Source of the DNA: Alkalicoccobacillus plakortidis
GTDB taxonomy: Bacteria > Bacillota > Bacilli > Bacillales > Bacillaceae_D
Direction of reading: 5' to 3'
Length of the DNA: 64,000 bases
NCBI RefSeq assembly: GCF_023703085.1
Contig: NZ_JAMQJY010000001.1
Location: forward strand, 372,001 to 436,000
Shown here piece after piece: positions 18,091 through 27,384 of this stretch. Every line of letters starts with the position of its first letter. The first letter of the stretch is position 1. The position numbers were made by a program, and so were the translations under genes. The notes beneath the pieces are model-generated. The model did no database searches, was not told the origin of the DNA, and saw only the letters and a list, made by a program, of their open reading frames with translations.

Positions 18091-20067
18091 TTGGCAAAAT
18101 CACAGATAGAATATAACGATGATGCGATACAGGTACTAGAGGGCTTAGAAGCTGTTCGTAAAAGACCTGGGATGTATATTGGTAGCACAGATGCAAGAGG
18201 GTTACATCATCTCATTTATGAAATTTTAGATAACGCTGTGGATGAGGCAATGGCCGGTCACGGTAATTACATAAAAGTAACACTACACTCTGATGGGAGT
18301 GTCTCAGTTTTAGATAACGGTCGAGGTATGCCTGTTGGAATGCACAAAATGGGTAAACCCACACCAGAGGTCATTTTAACTGTTCTTCACGCAGGTGGAA
18401 AATTTGGACAAGGTGGATATTCTACAAGTGGAGGCTTACATGGAGTAGGTGCTTCTGTTGTGAACGCACTTTCTGAATGGCTAGTCGTTGATATTAGACG
18501 AGATGGTGAGCTTTATCAACAGCGATTCGAAAAAGGTGGAAAACCAGCAACAACACTTGAGAAAAAAGGCAAAACTCGAAAGTCCGGAACGGTTGTTCGC
18601 TTTAAGCCGGATCCGACTATTTTTACAACAACCACGTTTAATACAGAAACATTATCAGAGCGCTTACGTGAAGCGGCATTCCTTTTAAAAGGACTACAAA
18701 TTGACCTTTCTGATGAACGAGGCTCTGAAACGATTGAGGAATCCTTCGTATTTGAGACAGGTATTGAAGCATTTGTTCATTACTTAAACGAGGGCAAGGA
18801 AACACTACATCCGGTCATCACATTTAACGGGGAACAGAATGGAATTGAAATGGAGATGTCGTTTCAGTTTCATGATGCGTACACTGAAAATGTATTAAGC
18901 TTTGTGAACCATGTTCGAACAAGAGATGGTGGAACACATGAGCTTGGTGCAAAATCTGCGATGACAAGAAGCTTTAATGAACACGCAAGGAAATTGAAGC
19001 TTCTAAAAGATAAAGATAAAAATCTTGAAGGTGCAGATATACGTGAAGGCTTTACAGCGATTATTTCGATTCGTGTTCCAGAGGCTCAGCTTCAGTTTGA
19101 AGGACAAACAAAAAGCAAATTAGGCACACCAGAAGCACGTTCTGTTTTAGATGGCGTTGTTTCTGAGAAGCTTGCTTATTTCTTTGAAGAGAATCCGGAC
19201 ATTGGGACAAGCCTCATTCGAAAAGCAATTAAAGCCTCGCAAGCTCGCGAAGCCGCAAGAAAAGCACGTGAGGATTCACGTAATGGTAAGCGGAAAAAGC
19301 GTGATGTGTTATTAAGTGGGAAACTAACACCTGCACAATCACGTAATCCAAAACGGAATGAGCTATATCTAGTGGAGGGTGACTCAGCAGGAGGTTCGGC
19401 TAAACAAGGTCGTGACCGTAAGTTCCAAGCTGTATTACCCTTACGAGGAAAAGTCATTAACACAGAAAAAGCAAAACTAGATGACATTATGAAAAATGAA
19501 GAAATCCGCACAATTATTCATACAATTGGCGCGGGCGTGGGTGCGGACTTTACAATTGAGGATGTAAACTACGATAAAGTTGTCATCATGACTGATGCCG
19601 ATACCGATGGGGCACATATTCAGGTGCTACTACTTACATTTTTCTACCGCTATATGAAAGAGCTATTTGATGCAGGAAAGATTTACATTGCCTTACCTCC
19701 ACTATATAAAGTGAGTAAAGGAACAGGTAAAAAAGAAGTGGTTGAATACGCGTGGGATGAGCGTGAACTAGACAAAGCTACAAAGGCAGTCGGCAAAGGT
19801 TATGCCCTGCAGCGCTATAAGGGTTTAGGTGAGATGAATCCCATTCAATTATGGGAAACAACCATGGATCCTGAGACACGTACATTAATTCGAGTTACAC
19901 TTGATGACGCAGCAAGAGCCGAAAAGCGTGTAACGACTTTAATGGGGGACAAAGTTGAACCCCGTAGAAAGTGGATTGAGTCTCATGTCGCATTTGGACT
20001 TGAAGAAGAGACAAATATCCTTGAAAATGAAAACCTTGGTGTAACGGAGGGCGAGCAAAATGTCTAA
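18091..20067 (+). CDS. parE: DNA topoisomerase IV subunit B
   Basis: A 658-residue ATPase subunit of topoisomerase IV, which decatenates daughter chromosomes. The GHKL ATP-binding motifs are present: DNAVDEAMAG, DNGRGMPVG and GGLHGVGASVVNALS. The TOPRIM domain has EGDSAGGSAKQGRDR and MTDADTDGAH (metal-binding acids), and the C-terminal YKGLGEMNPIQLWETTMDP is typical. The start is TTG 18091 (LAKSQIEYNDDAIQV) with AAAGGGG eight bases upstream. The frame upstream of it has no homology. It overlaps parC by eight bases. Confidence 0.97.
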   Translation: MAKSQIEYNDDAIQVLEGLEAVRKRPGMYIGSTDARGLHHLIYEILDNAVDEAMAGHGNYIKVTLHSDGSVSVLDNGRGMPVGMHKMGKPTPEVILTVLHAGGKFGQGGYSTSGGLHGVGASVVNALSEWLVVDIRRDGELYQQRFEKGGKPATTLEKKGKTRKSGTVVRFKPDPTIFTTTTFNTETLSERLREAAFLLKGLQIDLSDERGSETIEESFVFETGIEAFVHYLNEGKETLHPVITFNGEQNGIEMEMSFQFHDAYTENVLSFVNHVRTRDGGTHELGAKSAMTRSFNEHARKLKLLKDKDKNLEGADIREGFTAIISIRVPEAQLQFEGQTKSKLGTPEARSVLDGVVSEKLAYFFEENPDIGTSLIRKAIKASQAREAARKAREDSRNGKRKKRDVLLSGKLTPAQSRNPKRNELYLVEGDSAGGSAKQGRDRKFQAVLPLRGKVINTEKAKLDDIMKNEEIRTIIHTIGAGVGADFTIEDVNYDKVVIMTDADTDGAHIQVLLLTFFYRYMKELFDAGKIYIALPPLYKVSKGTGKKEVVEYAWDERELDKATKAVGKGYALQRYKGLGEMNPIQLWETTMDPETRTLIRVTLDDAARAEKRVTTLMGDKVEPRRKWIESHVAFGLEEETNILENENLGVTEGEQNV

Positions 20068-22504
20068 AACTGAACGATATCTTGATCTTCCGTTAGAAGA
20101 CGTAATCGGTGATCGATTTGGACGATACAGTAAATATATAATCCAAGAGCGGGCATTGCCAGATGCACGAGATGGCTTAAAGCCCGTTCAACGACGAATT
20201 TTATACGCAATGTATAAGGAAGGGAATACATCCGAAAAGGCATACCGTAAATCAGCCAAAACTGTCGGGAATGTTATCGGTAACTACCATCCACACGGAG
20301 ATTCTTCCGTATATGAAGCCATGCTGCGCATGAGTCAAACCTGGAAGGTGCGTCAGTTACTAGTCGACATGCACGGGAATAACGGCTCAATTGATGCGGA
20401 TCCTCCAGCAGCGATGCGTTATACAGAAGCAAGACTTTCTTCAATTAGTTCAGAGCTTTTACGCGATCTAGAAAAAGACACCGTTGAGTTTATTGAGAAC
20501 TTTGATGATACGGAAAAGGAACCGGTGGTACTACCAGCTGGTTTCCCAAATCTACTTGTGAACGGTTCAACGGGAATATCCGCAGGTTACGCAACAGATA
20601 TTCCACCTCATAATTTACGCGAAATCATTGATGGAGTCATTATGCAGATGGAAAATCCATCAACCACACTTGATGATCTTCTCCAGGTTGTGACTGGACC
20701 TGATTTCCCTACTGGTGGCATTGTACAAGGACTTGAAGGCATCAGACAGGCCTATCAGACCGGTAAAGGCAAGGTCGTTGTGCGAGCTAAAACAGAGCTT
20801 GAGGATATGCGTGGAGGCCGTCAGCAAATTGTCATTACTGAAATTCCATACGAAGTTGTTAAATCAAATCTCGTGAAGAAAATGGATGAGATTCGTTTTG
20901 ATAAAAAGGTAGACGGAATCACGGAGGTTCGTGATGATACCGACAGAACGGGTTTACGTATTGTTGTGGAGTTAAAGAAGGATGCGGATCCAAATGCGAT
21001 CCTACATTATTTATTTAAAAACACGGATTTACAAACAACGTATCACTTTAATATGGTCGCTATTTATCATAAAGCACCTCAATTAATGGGACTACAGGCA
21101 TTAATCCAAGCATACATAGATCACCAAAAGTCTGTGATTAAGCGACGTTCTGAATTTGAGCTGCGCAAGGCACAAGCTAGGGAGCATATTGTTGAAGGGC
21201 TAATAAAGGCTGTATCAATCCTTGATGAAGTGATTAAAGTAATCCGTGCCTCTCAGGATAAACGAGATGCAAAAAATAATCTTATCGATTCATTCCAGTT
21301 CTCTGAGGAACAGGCAGAGGCTATTGTAAACCTCCAGTTATACCGTTTAACAAATACGGATGTTACCACTCTTCAAAAAGAAGCAGAAGAGCTTAAAAAG
21401 CAAATTCAAGACCTAGAAGCGATTTTAGCTAGTGAGAAAAAGCTCATCCAAGTCATTAAGAAGAATTTAAAACGAGTGCAAAAAGAGTTCGGTGAAGATC
21501 GACGAACGCAAATTACAGCTCAAATTGAAGAACTTAAAATTAACATGGACGTTTTGATTGCAGCTGAGGATGTTCGTGTAACGGTTTCTGAGTCTGGATA
21601 TGTTAAACGTACGAGTTTGCGCTCATTCACTGCATCAAGCAAAGAGCCACCTGGTATGAAAGAGGGAGATAGCGTACTCTTTAATGAGGAGCTAAACACT
21701 ACAGATACATTGCTACTCTTTACGAAACAGGGAAATTATTTATTTATACCGGTGCATCAGCTTCCTGATATTCGCTGGAAGGATAACGGGCAGCATGTCG
21801 CAAACTTAGTTACTATTGATCGCGATGACGAATTTTTGTGCGCGATGGGTATACGTGAATTTAAGGAAGAAGACTCACTCTTATTCCTAACAAAAGAAGG
21901 TATGGTCAAACGATCTCAGCTATCGCTCTATCAAGCAACTAGACACTCCAAGGCACTTGTTGCCTTAAAGCTAAAAGAAAACGATGAATTACTTGCAGTA
22001 ACAAAGACAAAAGGAACCAACGAAATATTCCTGGCAACACGAAATGGATATGGATTATGGTTTGGTGAAGAAGAAGTTAGTTTAGTTGGACAGCGTGCAG
22101 CTTGGGTAAAAGCCATAAATCTAAAAGAGGATGATGTTGTCATCGGAGCGGAGACCTTCTCCTTAGATGAAAAGGTAGAATTTATCTTAGCTACTCAGAG
22201 AGGTTCAGTTAAGAAGATGGCAATAACCGAGTTTGAAAAAGGCTCCCGTGCAAAGCGTGGGTTGGTTATGCTACGTGAATTAAAGAGTCAGCCTCACCGC
22301 CTAGTTGGATGCAAACGTATTTTAACAGCAGGGGATGAATTTATTTTAACCACTGATAAAGGAACAGAAGAAACGATACGAGCAAAATCTTATCGACCAA
22401 GTGATCGATACAGTAATGGCTCCTATGCCGTAGATACACAAAAAGAAGGAACGTTAATCAATATTCAACGAGTACCTAAAGATCCCACAAACGAAAAAGA
22501 GTAA
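20060..22504 (+). CDS. parC: DNA topoisomerase IV subunit A
   Basis: An 814-residue DNA breakage-reunion subunit. The catalytic tyrosine is Y121 (AAMRYTEARLS). The quinolone region reads HPHGDSSVYEAM near residues 78-89, the usual susceptible-type sequence. The C-terminal beta-pinwheel repeats are visible (KEGMVKRSQLSLYQ; QRGSVKKMAITEF; KGTEETIRAKSYRPSDRYSNG). The length agrees with B. subtilis ParC (806). CGGAGGGCG precedes the ATG inside the end of parE, so translation is coupled. It forms a heterotetramer with ParE. Confidence 0.97.
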   Translation: MSKTERYLDLPLEDVIGDRFGRYSKYIIQERALPDARDGLKPVQRRILYAMYKEGNTSEKAYRKSAKTVGNVIGNYHPHGDSSVYEAMLRMSQTWKVRQLLVDMHGNNGSIDADPPAAMRYTEARLSSISSELLRDLEKDTVEFIENFDDTEKEPVVLPAGFPNLLVNGSTGISAGYATDIPPHNLREIIDGVIMQMENPSTTLDDLLQVVTGPDFPTGGIVQGLEGIRQAYQTGKGKVVVRAKTELEDMRGGRQQIVITEIPYEVVKSNLVKKMDEIRFDKKVDGITEVRDDTDRTGLRIVVELKKDADPNAILHYLFKNTDLQTTYHFNMVAIYHKAPQLMGLQALIQAYIDHQKSVIKRRSEFELRKAQAREHIVEGLIKAVSILDEVIKVIRASQDKRDAKNNLIDSFQFSEEQAEAIVNLQLYRLTNTDVTTLQKEAEELKKQIQDLEAILASEKKLIQVIKKNLKRVQKEFGEDRRTQITAQIEELKINMDVLIAAEDVRVTVSESGYVKRTSLRSFTASSKEPPGMKEGDSVLFNEELNTTDTLLLFTKQGNYLFIPVHQLPDIRWKDNGQHVANLVTIDRDDEFLCAMGIREFKEEDSLLFLTKEGMVKRSQLSLYQATRHSKALVALKLKENDELLAVTKTKGTNEIFLATRNGYGLWFGEEEVSLVGQRAAWVKAINLKEDDVVIGAETFSLDEKVEFILATQRGSVKKMAITEFEKGSRAKRGLVMLRELKSQPHRLVGCKRILTAGDEFILTTDKGTEETIRAKSYRPSDRYSNGSYAVDTQKEGTLINIQRVPKDPTNEKE

Positions 22505-22529
22505 GCCTTAATGGCTTATTCTTTTTTTT
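22500..22529 (+). terminator. Rho-independent terminator of parEC
   Basis: AGTAAGCC and GGCTTATT form a stem over a 5-base loop, followed by CTTTTTTTT; it overlaps the parC stop region. Confidence 0.85.
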
Positions 22530-22543
22530 GCAGCTGTGATTAG

Positions 22544-22568
22544 GTTTAAACCCTCTTTATAGGGGAAT
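22544..22568 (+). promoter_or_regulatory. Sigma-B-like promoter of the YteA-like gene
   Basis: GTTTAA (22544-22549), 13 bases, GGGAAT (22563-22568), close to the general-stress consensus GTTTAA-N12-14-GGGTAT. The ATG is 26 bases downstream. B. subtilis yteA is a sigma-B gene, which fits. Confidence 0.6.
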
Positions 22569-22593
22569 AAAGAAGAGAAAGGAGGCAATACGT

Positions 22594-23080
22594 ATGCCAT
22601 TAACAGATAAACAAATTCAAACCTTAAAACAGGATCTGCTCGATCTGAAAAAGAACCTTGAAGGGAATGAAGGATTCACAACGGATTTTAGTGAATCAAC
22701 TGGAGAAGTTTCAAACGGAGTCGATAATCATATGGCAGACCAGGCCGCTCAATATGAAGACCGAATGAAAGAACAAACGTTCCAAGCGTGCAGACCAAGA
22801 AAAACTTCAAGAGGTGGAGGAAGCTCTGCAGCGAATAGAAGATGGAACATATGGATTATGTGTGGATACGGGAGAAGAAATTCCATACGAAAGATTAGAA
22901 ATTGTTCCTTATACAAAACGCACAATTGAAGCTCAGGAAAAAGTGGATCAAGAAGGCAATGATCAAGACGCAGATCAACAGTTTGCTGAGTCGATGGAAA
23001 ATGTTGCTGACAAAGATACATTAAGAGAAGATACATTGACCACACAAAAGCTAGATAAAGAACAGGACGCCTATAAATAA
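22594..23080 (+). CDS. yteA: DksA/TraR-type general stress protein, YteA-like, frameshifted
   Basis: It combines an N-terminal helical part (PLTDKQIQTLKQDLLDLKKN... DNHMADQAAQYEDRMKEQTF) and, in another frame, the DksA-type C-terminal part (LQEVEEALQRIEDGTYGLCV... IPYERLEIVPYTKRTI). The break is at 22782-22787 (CCAAGC); CCAGC gives FQRADQEKLQEVEEAL, as in the family. Only the first of the four zinc-finger cysteines remains (YGLC), as in Bacillus YteA proteins, so it probably does not bind zinc. The C-terminus is acidic and low in complexity. The ribosome binding site is AAAGGAGG. Confidence 0.8.
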
Positions 23081-23081
23081 C

Positions 23082-23121
23082 AAAAAAGCATTTCTCATAT
23101 TGATAATGAGAAATGCTTTTT
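23082..23121. terminator. Bidirectional terminator between yteA-like and YtvI-like genes
   Basis: AAAAGCATTTCTCAT and ATGAGAAATGCTTTT form a 15-bp perfect stem with A and T runs. Confidence 0.92.
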
Positions 23122-23122
23122 G

Positions 23123-24244
23123 TTATTCCTTTTTCCACCCTTCGCGTATAAACAAGCCAATGGATGTCGTGATACCAATATCATGAAAGATCATAACTAA
23201 AACAAGGATAAGTGGACCTACAATGATCCCCACAGCTCCCATTAACTGAAGACCTGCGAACATAGAAATCAACACTGCTACAGGGTTAAGGTTCAAGCTA
23301 CTTGAAAGAACTTTAGGCTCAATCATCTGGCGAATCACGACAATAATGGCATAAAGAATTAGAATTCCAAAAGCAAGAGAGTAGTCCCCACTAATTAGTA
23401 AATAAACTGCCCAAGGTAAGAGAATCGTTCCCGTACCGAGGTAAGGAAGAAGCTCGGCTAAACCTACAATGATTGATAAAGTGAATGCACCATCAACACG
23501 TATAATAAGCAATCCAATATACACAATTACCGCTGTGATAAACATGAGAATGACTTGTGCTCTGATAAAACCAAATAGCCTTACTCTAATCCCATGAATA
23601 AATGCTTGGATTTTAGTTCTAATACTTAAAGGGATGACTTTACGGAAAGCTGTTTGATAGCTATGCCAACTTTTTCCCATGAAATAAATACTGATGACAC
23701 CAAATAAAAACGCAACTAAAAAAGCAGGTAATCCGAGCAAAATGGAATATGTCCAATCAAGTAATGATTGCCCCGTTTGCCCAATTAAGTTCCCAAGTTG
23801 TCCTCCTAATTGAGAGATACTCTGCCTAAGTGCGTCTTGTTGTGTTTGGTCTAGACTGTTAAATAAACCAAGCCCTTGTTGCCAAAATGGTAGAACCGTC
23901 TCATTAAAAAAGCTTTGAAACTTAAGAGAACCTGTTTCAATCCATAATGGAACTTGATCAAAGAAACGTCTTAAACTAAAGTAAATTAAAAATCCTATAC
24001 CCGTTAATAGGGAAGAGACAACGATAATACCACCAAGTAAACCAACTAAACTTGCAAATCCTGAATTTAATTTTAGTTTAGTCTTAAGCAAACGCATAAG
24101 TGGCTGCATCATCCATGCAAAAAAGGCAGCAATCCAAAAAGGATAAGTTACTGTGAACAATTTAATAAATAGCCAGCTTGCTACGATCAGTGTGATTGTG
24201 AATAAAACCGCACGTAACGCCATAAAGGCATGGGCCTTGGTCAT
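23123..24244 (-). CDS. ytvI: AI-2E family transporter, YtvI-like
   Basis: A 373-residue polytopic membrane protein of the AI-2E exporter superfamily (PF01594). It most resembles the Bacillus sporulation membrane protein YtvI (similar length). Typical segments are VAFLFGVISIYFMGKSW, FGFIRAQVILMFITAVIVYIGLLII, LAELLPYLGTGTILLPWAVY and QMIEPKVLSSSLNLNPVAVL. Substrates of this subgroup are unknown. No signal of sporulation-specific regulation could be read upstream. The YtvI assignment within the superfamily is moderately sure. Confidence 0.75.
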   Translation of the reverse strand: MTKAHAFMALRAVLFTITLIVASWLFIKLFTVTYPFWIAAFFAWMMQPLMRLLKTKLKLNSGFASLVGLLGGIIVVSSLLTGIGFLIYFSLRRFFDQVPLWIETGSLKFQSFFNETVLPFWQQGLGLFNSLDQTQQDALRQSISQLGGQLGNLIGQTGQSLLDWTYSILLGLPAFLVAFLFGVISIYFMGKSWHSYQTAFRKVIPLSIRTKIQAFIHGIRVRLFGFIRAQVILMFITAVIVYIGLLIIRVDGAFTLSIIVGLAELLPYLGTGTILLPWAVYLLISGDYSLAFGILILYAIIVVIRQMIEPKVLSSSLNLNPVAVLISMFAGLQLMGAVGIIVGPLILVLVMIFHDIGITTSIGLFIREGWKKE

Positions 24245-24361
24245 ATAGAGTGTATTCCTTTCCGTCGCTCTGCAAATATATAGCTATATCTATCTTATAC
24301 ATCTGTTGTTTCTTATATATTAATTCCCTTAAAATCCTGTGTCAAACCTTAGCAGACAATC

Positions 24362-24391
24362 AAAAAAGAAACACTCCGAAGAGCGTTTCTT
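24362..24391 (-). terminator. Rho-independent terminator of motAB
   Basis: Read on the minus strand, AAGAAACGCTC-TTCG-GAGTGTTTCTT is followed by TTTTG, directly after the motB stop. Confidence 0.85.
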
Positions 24392-24394
24392 ATC

Positions 24395-25212
24395 TTAATT
24401 TTGGTCAGAAAATTCTATTTCTAGTCGTTCTCTTTCAATATTAAATGGCAAAATCAAAATTTCAACTCGACGATTTTGCTGTCGACCTTCCTCTGTTTCA
24501 TTCGATACAATCGGTTTGTATTCACCATGTCCGGCTACAATAAACTGATTTGGTTTCAATCGCTCGTTTTCTAAGAAATAGCCTAGCACATTCTCTGCAC
24601 GTGAAATACTCAATGTCCAGTTCGATTGAAACTGAGGTGTATTAATTGGTCGATCATCTGTATGTCCAGATATCTGGATATAACGAGGTGGATCTGTTGC
24701 AAGCATATCAGAGATTTCGTACACAATTTCTTGAGCATCTGTTTTTAACTCATCACTCCCTGAATCAAACAGAATGTTATCGTTGATCGTAATAAGCAGG
24801 CCATCCGTACCTATCTCAGTAGTTAAGCGGTCACTTAATCCTTGTTCTTCAATATAACGATTTAATTCTTTCTGGAGCTCCCACAAATCCTCAGATGGCC
24901 CGTCTTGATTTGTTCCATCTGAATCGTTTTGTTGCTCGTCTTCTTCTTGATCCTCTGAATCTTCAGGAACAGCTGCAGAATCAGGGGAGAGGTACCTTCG
25001 CCTTCTAGTGAATCCGAGTACTCTAATATACTTGTTCCACCTAAGGCTTCATTTAAAGCTGATTTTAACGATTCATAACGTGTATTATCTACTTGTCCCA
25101 TAGCGAATAAGATAATGAAGAGTGCCAATAATAATGTTAACATGTCAGCGTAAGGTAATAGCCAACTTTCATCTACATGTTCTTCGTCATGCTTTTTTCT
25201 TCTAGCTGACAT
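24395..25212 (-). CDS. motB: Flagellar motor protein MotB, frameshifted
   Basis: The stator subunit with an N-terminal transmembrane helix, HVDESWLLPYADMLTLLLAL, carrying the ion-binding Asp23, and a C-terminal OmpA-like peptidoglycan-binding domain (FDSGSDELKTDAQEIV; IQISGHTDDRPI; RRVEILILP). The two parts are in different frames joined in an acidic linker near 24982-24987 (a run of four C on the coding strand). If the original read CCAGCTG here, the linker would be SPADSAAVPEDSED. ATG 25212 overlaps the motA stop by 11 bases. Ion specificity (proton or sodium) is not decided. Confidence 0.87.
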
Positions 25213-25996
25213 TTTCCTGCTCAGCTCCTTCAATATAGGAAAGCTGCTCTTTTTCGCCCATATAAACACTCAAATATTCTTCAATAGCACGGGGCGAGCT
25301 TCCGTTTAAGATAGCGATTGTACCTTCCACAATCATGTGATTATGAAGAACCTCAGCTCTTGATTTGCGCTTTAACTTATTGGCAAAGGGATGAAACAAT
25401 ACATAGCCACAGAAGATCCCAAATAATGTAGCTACAAATGCTGCAGCAATCGAATGTCCTAATGCCTCTGTGTCATCTAAATTCCCTAATGCGGCAATTA
25501 GTCCTAAAACAGCTCCTAAAACACCTAAACTAGGAGAGTATGTACCTGCTTGAGTAAAGATTGAAGCACCAGAGGAATGGCGATCCTGCATGGCATCAAT
25601 TCGTTCATTTAACGTATGACGAATGAATTCAGGCTCTTGGCCATCGATCATCATTCGTACAGCTTGTTTAAAGAAAGGATCTTCAATTTCACCTACTTTA
25701 GCTTCTAAAGCAAGCATACCTTCACGACGAGAAATGGTCGCATATTCTACAAACTGTTTAACCAATTCTTCTTGTGTAACCTGTTTTTTCTCAGTGAATA
25801 ATACTTTAAACAAACTAGGAATTCGTTTTACTTCTGAAAAAGGGAAGGCGATAAGAATAGCTGCTGCTGTTCCTGCAAATATAATAAGCAACGCAGCTGG
25901 ATTTACCAGAACAGATAGGCTGGTTCCTTTAAAAACCATCCCAATTAAGACTGCAGCAACTCCTAAAACAATCCCGATGTATGACGTTTTATCCAT
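25202..25996 (-). CDS. motA: Flagellar motor protein MotA
   Basis: A 264-residue stator protein with four membrane segments. Conserved segments are DKTSYIGIVLGVAAVLIGM at the N-terminus, SRREGMLALEAKV in the cytoplasmic loop that contacts FliG, FTQAGTYSPSLGVLGAVLGLIAAL (third helix, with the proline of the ion path) and HPFANKLKRKS. It resembles B. subtilis MotA more than MotP. The ribosome binding site AAGGAGAA lies before ATG 25996. A 14-bp palindrome lies 32 bases upstream. Confidence 0.93.
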   Translation of the reverse strand: MDKTSYIGIVLGVAAVLIGMVFKGTSLSVLVNPAALLIIFAGTAAAILIAFPFSEVKRIPSLFKVLFTEKKQVTQEELVKQFVEYATISRREGMLALEAKVGEIEDPFFKQAVRMMIDGQEPEFIRHTLNERIDAMQDRHSSGASIFTQAGTYSPSLGVLGAVLGLIAALGNLDDTEALGHSIAAAFVATLFGIFCGYVLFHPFANKLKRKSRAEVLHNHMIVEGTIAILNGSSPRAIEEYLSVYMGEKEQLSYIEGAEQENVS

Positions 25997-26027
25997 AATA
26001 ATTCTCCTTAAAATATAAAATGATAGC

Positions 26028-26041
26028 TATAGTATACTATA
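26028..26041. promoter_or_regulatory. 14-bp perfect palindrome upstream of motA
   Basis: TATAGTATACTATA is a perfect palindrome 32 bases before the motA start. It could be an operator or simply an AT-rich promoter element. No sigma-D motif (TAAA-N15-GCCGATAT) was found. Confidence 0.3.
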
Positions 26042-26327
26042 CTTAAGTCCTAGTTAGTAAGAATGGGATGAAGTTCTATTAAAATGCTTGTTAAGACTTA
26101 GTAATTTACCATTAATTGAATGAAAATAAGGATAAATGATGTGTAAACATTAAAAAATACTTGTCGATATCGCAGGAACAAGTAAATAATAAACGATGAT
26201 AATTATACTTAAAATCAAAATAAATAAACCAAAAGACCTATAAACAAAAAAGACATTTCTTTATTTCGACACAATTTGATATACTTTTAAAGACGGAATG
26301 CTTCGTGTATGGAAAGGACGTATAGAA
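26042..26327. other. AT-rich intergenic region between motA and yitT-like gene
   Basis: Divergent upstream region. It contains several AT-rich stretches but no convincing gene, RNA or well-spaced promoter pair. Confidence 0.4.
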
Positions 26328-27197
26328 ATGCCCAGAAAACACAAAAAGGAGACATTACTGCACTTGATAGGGCGAATTGTCTTAATCATAATAGGTGCAA
26401 TAATGGCTGCGGGTTCGATTGAGTTATTTTTATTACCTAGTTCTATCATTGATGGAGGGATCATTGGGATCTCGCTTATTCTCAATAACCTAACAAATAT
26501 TAATTTTGGGATTCTCGTTTTTATCATTAATCTTCCATTTCTCTATTTCGGCTACAAATTTATAGGTAATAAATTTTTGCTATCATCACTTATTGGAATC
26601 ATTACATTATCTCTAGGTGAAACATATTTACATCATTTACACTTACCTGCATTCACAACATCTCCTTTACTTGCAACTGTATTTGGAGGAGTGTTCTTGG
26701 GAGCAGGTGTGGGAATTGTCATTAGATATGGAGGCGCACTTGACGGTACCGAGATACTTGGGATTTTATTTTCAAAGAAATTTCCTTTTTCAGTTGGGGA
26801 ATTTGTCATGCTTTTTAATGTTTTCGTCTTTGCATGGGCAGGATATGTGCTTGGAGCAGAGCAAGCAATGTATTCGATTATTACATATTTTATAGCAGCA
26901 AAAACCATTGATGTCGTGATTCAAGGTATTGATGAAACAAAAGCGGTATTAATCGTGTCGGATTATTATGATGAGCTTGCAGATGCAATTACGTCAGAGC
27001 TTGGTCGTGGGATTACAATGTTAAGTGGAAAAGGCGGGTTCAAAAACGACAAGAAAGAGATATTATATGTGGTTGTAACAAGGCTTGAAGTGATGACGTT
27101 GAAAAACATCGTAACGGATATAGATAAAAAAGCGTTTATCACAATTATGAATACACAAGAGGCTCATGGATCTACATTTAAATCAGGTGTTCATTAA
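26328..27197 (+). CDS. YitT family membrane protein (DUF161/DUF2179)
   Basis: A 289-residue protein with about six hydrophobic segments (family core: [22 protein letters not shown] and [21 protein letters not shown]) and a C-terminal cytoplasmic DUF2179 domain ([21 protein letters not shown]). The family is common in Firmicutes and has no settled function. ATG 26328 was chosen with GGAAAGGACG upstream; ten more codons are open before it. It is monocistronic, with a strong terminator downstream. Confidence 0.85.
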   Translation: MPRKHKKETLLHLIGRIVLIIIGAIMAAGSIELFLLPSSIIDGGIIGISLILNNLTNINFGILVFIINLPFLYFGYKFIGNKFLLSSLIGIITLSLGETYLHHLHLPAFTTSPLLATVFGGVFLGAGVGIVIRYGGALDGTEILGILFSKKFPFSVGEFVMLFNVFVFAWAGYVLGAEQAMYSIITYFIAAKTIDVVIQGIDETKAVLIVSDYYDELADAITSELGRGITMLSGKGGFKNDKKEILYVVVTRLEVMTLKNIVTDIDKKAFITIMNTQEAHGSTFKSGVH

Positions 27198-27209
27198 AAT
27201 AACCAAAAA

Positions 27210-27242
27210 AAAGTGGACAGCATTTTGCTGTTCGCTTTTTTG
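27210..27242 (+). terminator. Rho-independent terminator of yitT-like gene
   Basis: A 13-bp stem with G-T pairs (AAAGTGGACAGCA with TGCTGTTCGCTTT), followed by TTT. Confidence 0.88.
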
Positions 27243-27316
27243 CTTTAATTCAAGTAGGTATTTAGATGTGAAAAAAGAGGACTTTACCAAAACGCGAGAT
27301 ACTCACGCATTAAATA

Positions 27317-27325
27317 TGATATAAT
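27317..27325 (+). promoter_or_regulatory. Extended -10 promoter of lipoprotein gene
   Basis: TGATATAAT matches TGnTATAAT; no good -35 is present, as is usual for extended -10 promoters. It is 60 bases before the ATG. Confidence 0.5.
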
Positions 27326-27384
27326 GTGTATTAATATGAAAATAAGGGAATGTTTTTAACTGGTTTTAGAAAAGGGAGTATATC

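Noticed and set aside
24364..25996. MotPS (sodium-type) stator
   Set aside because: MotA segments match B. subtilis MotA more closely than MotP; ion type cannot be settled, so motAB is kept.
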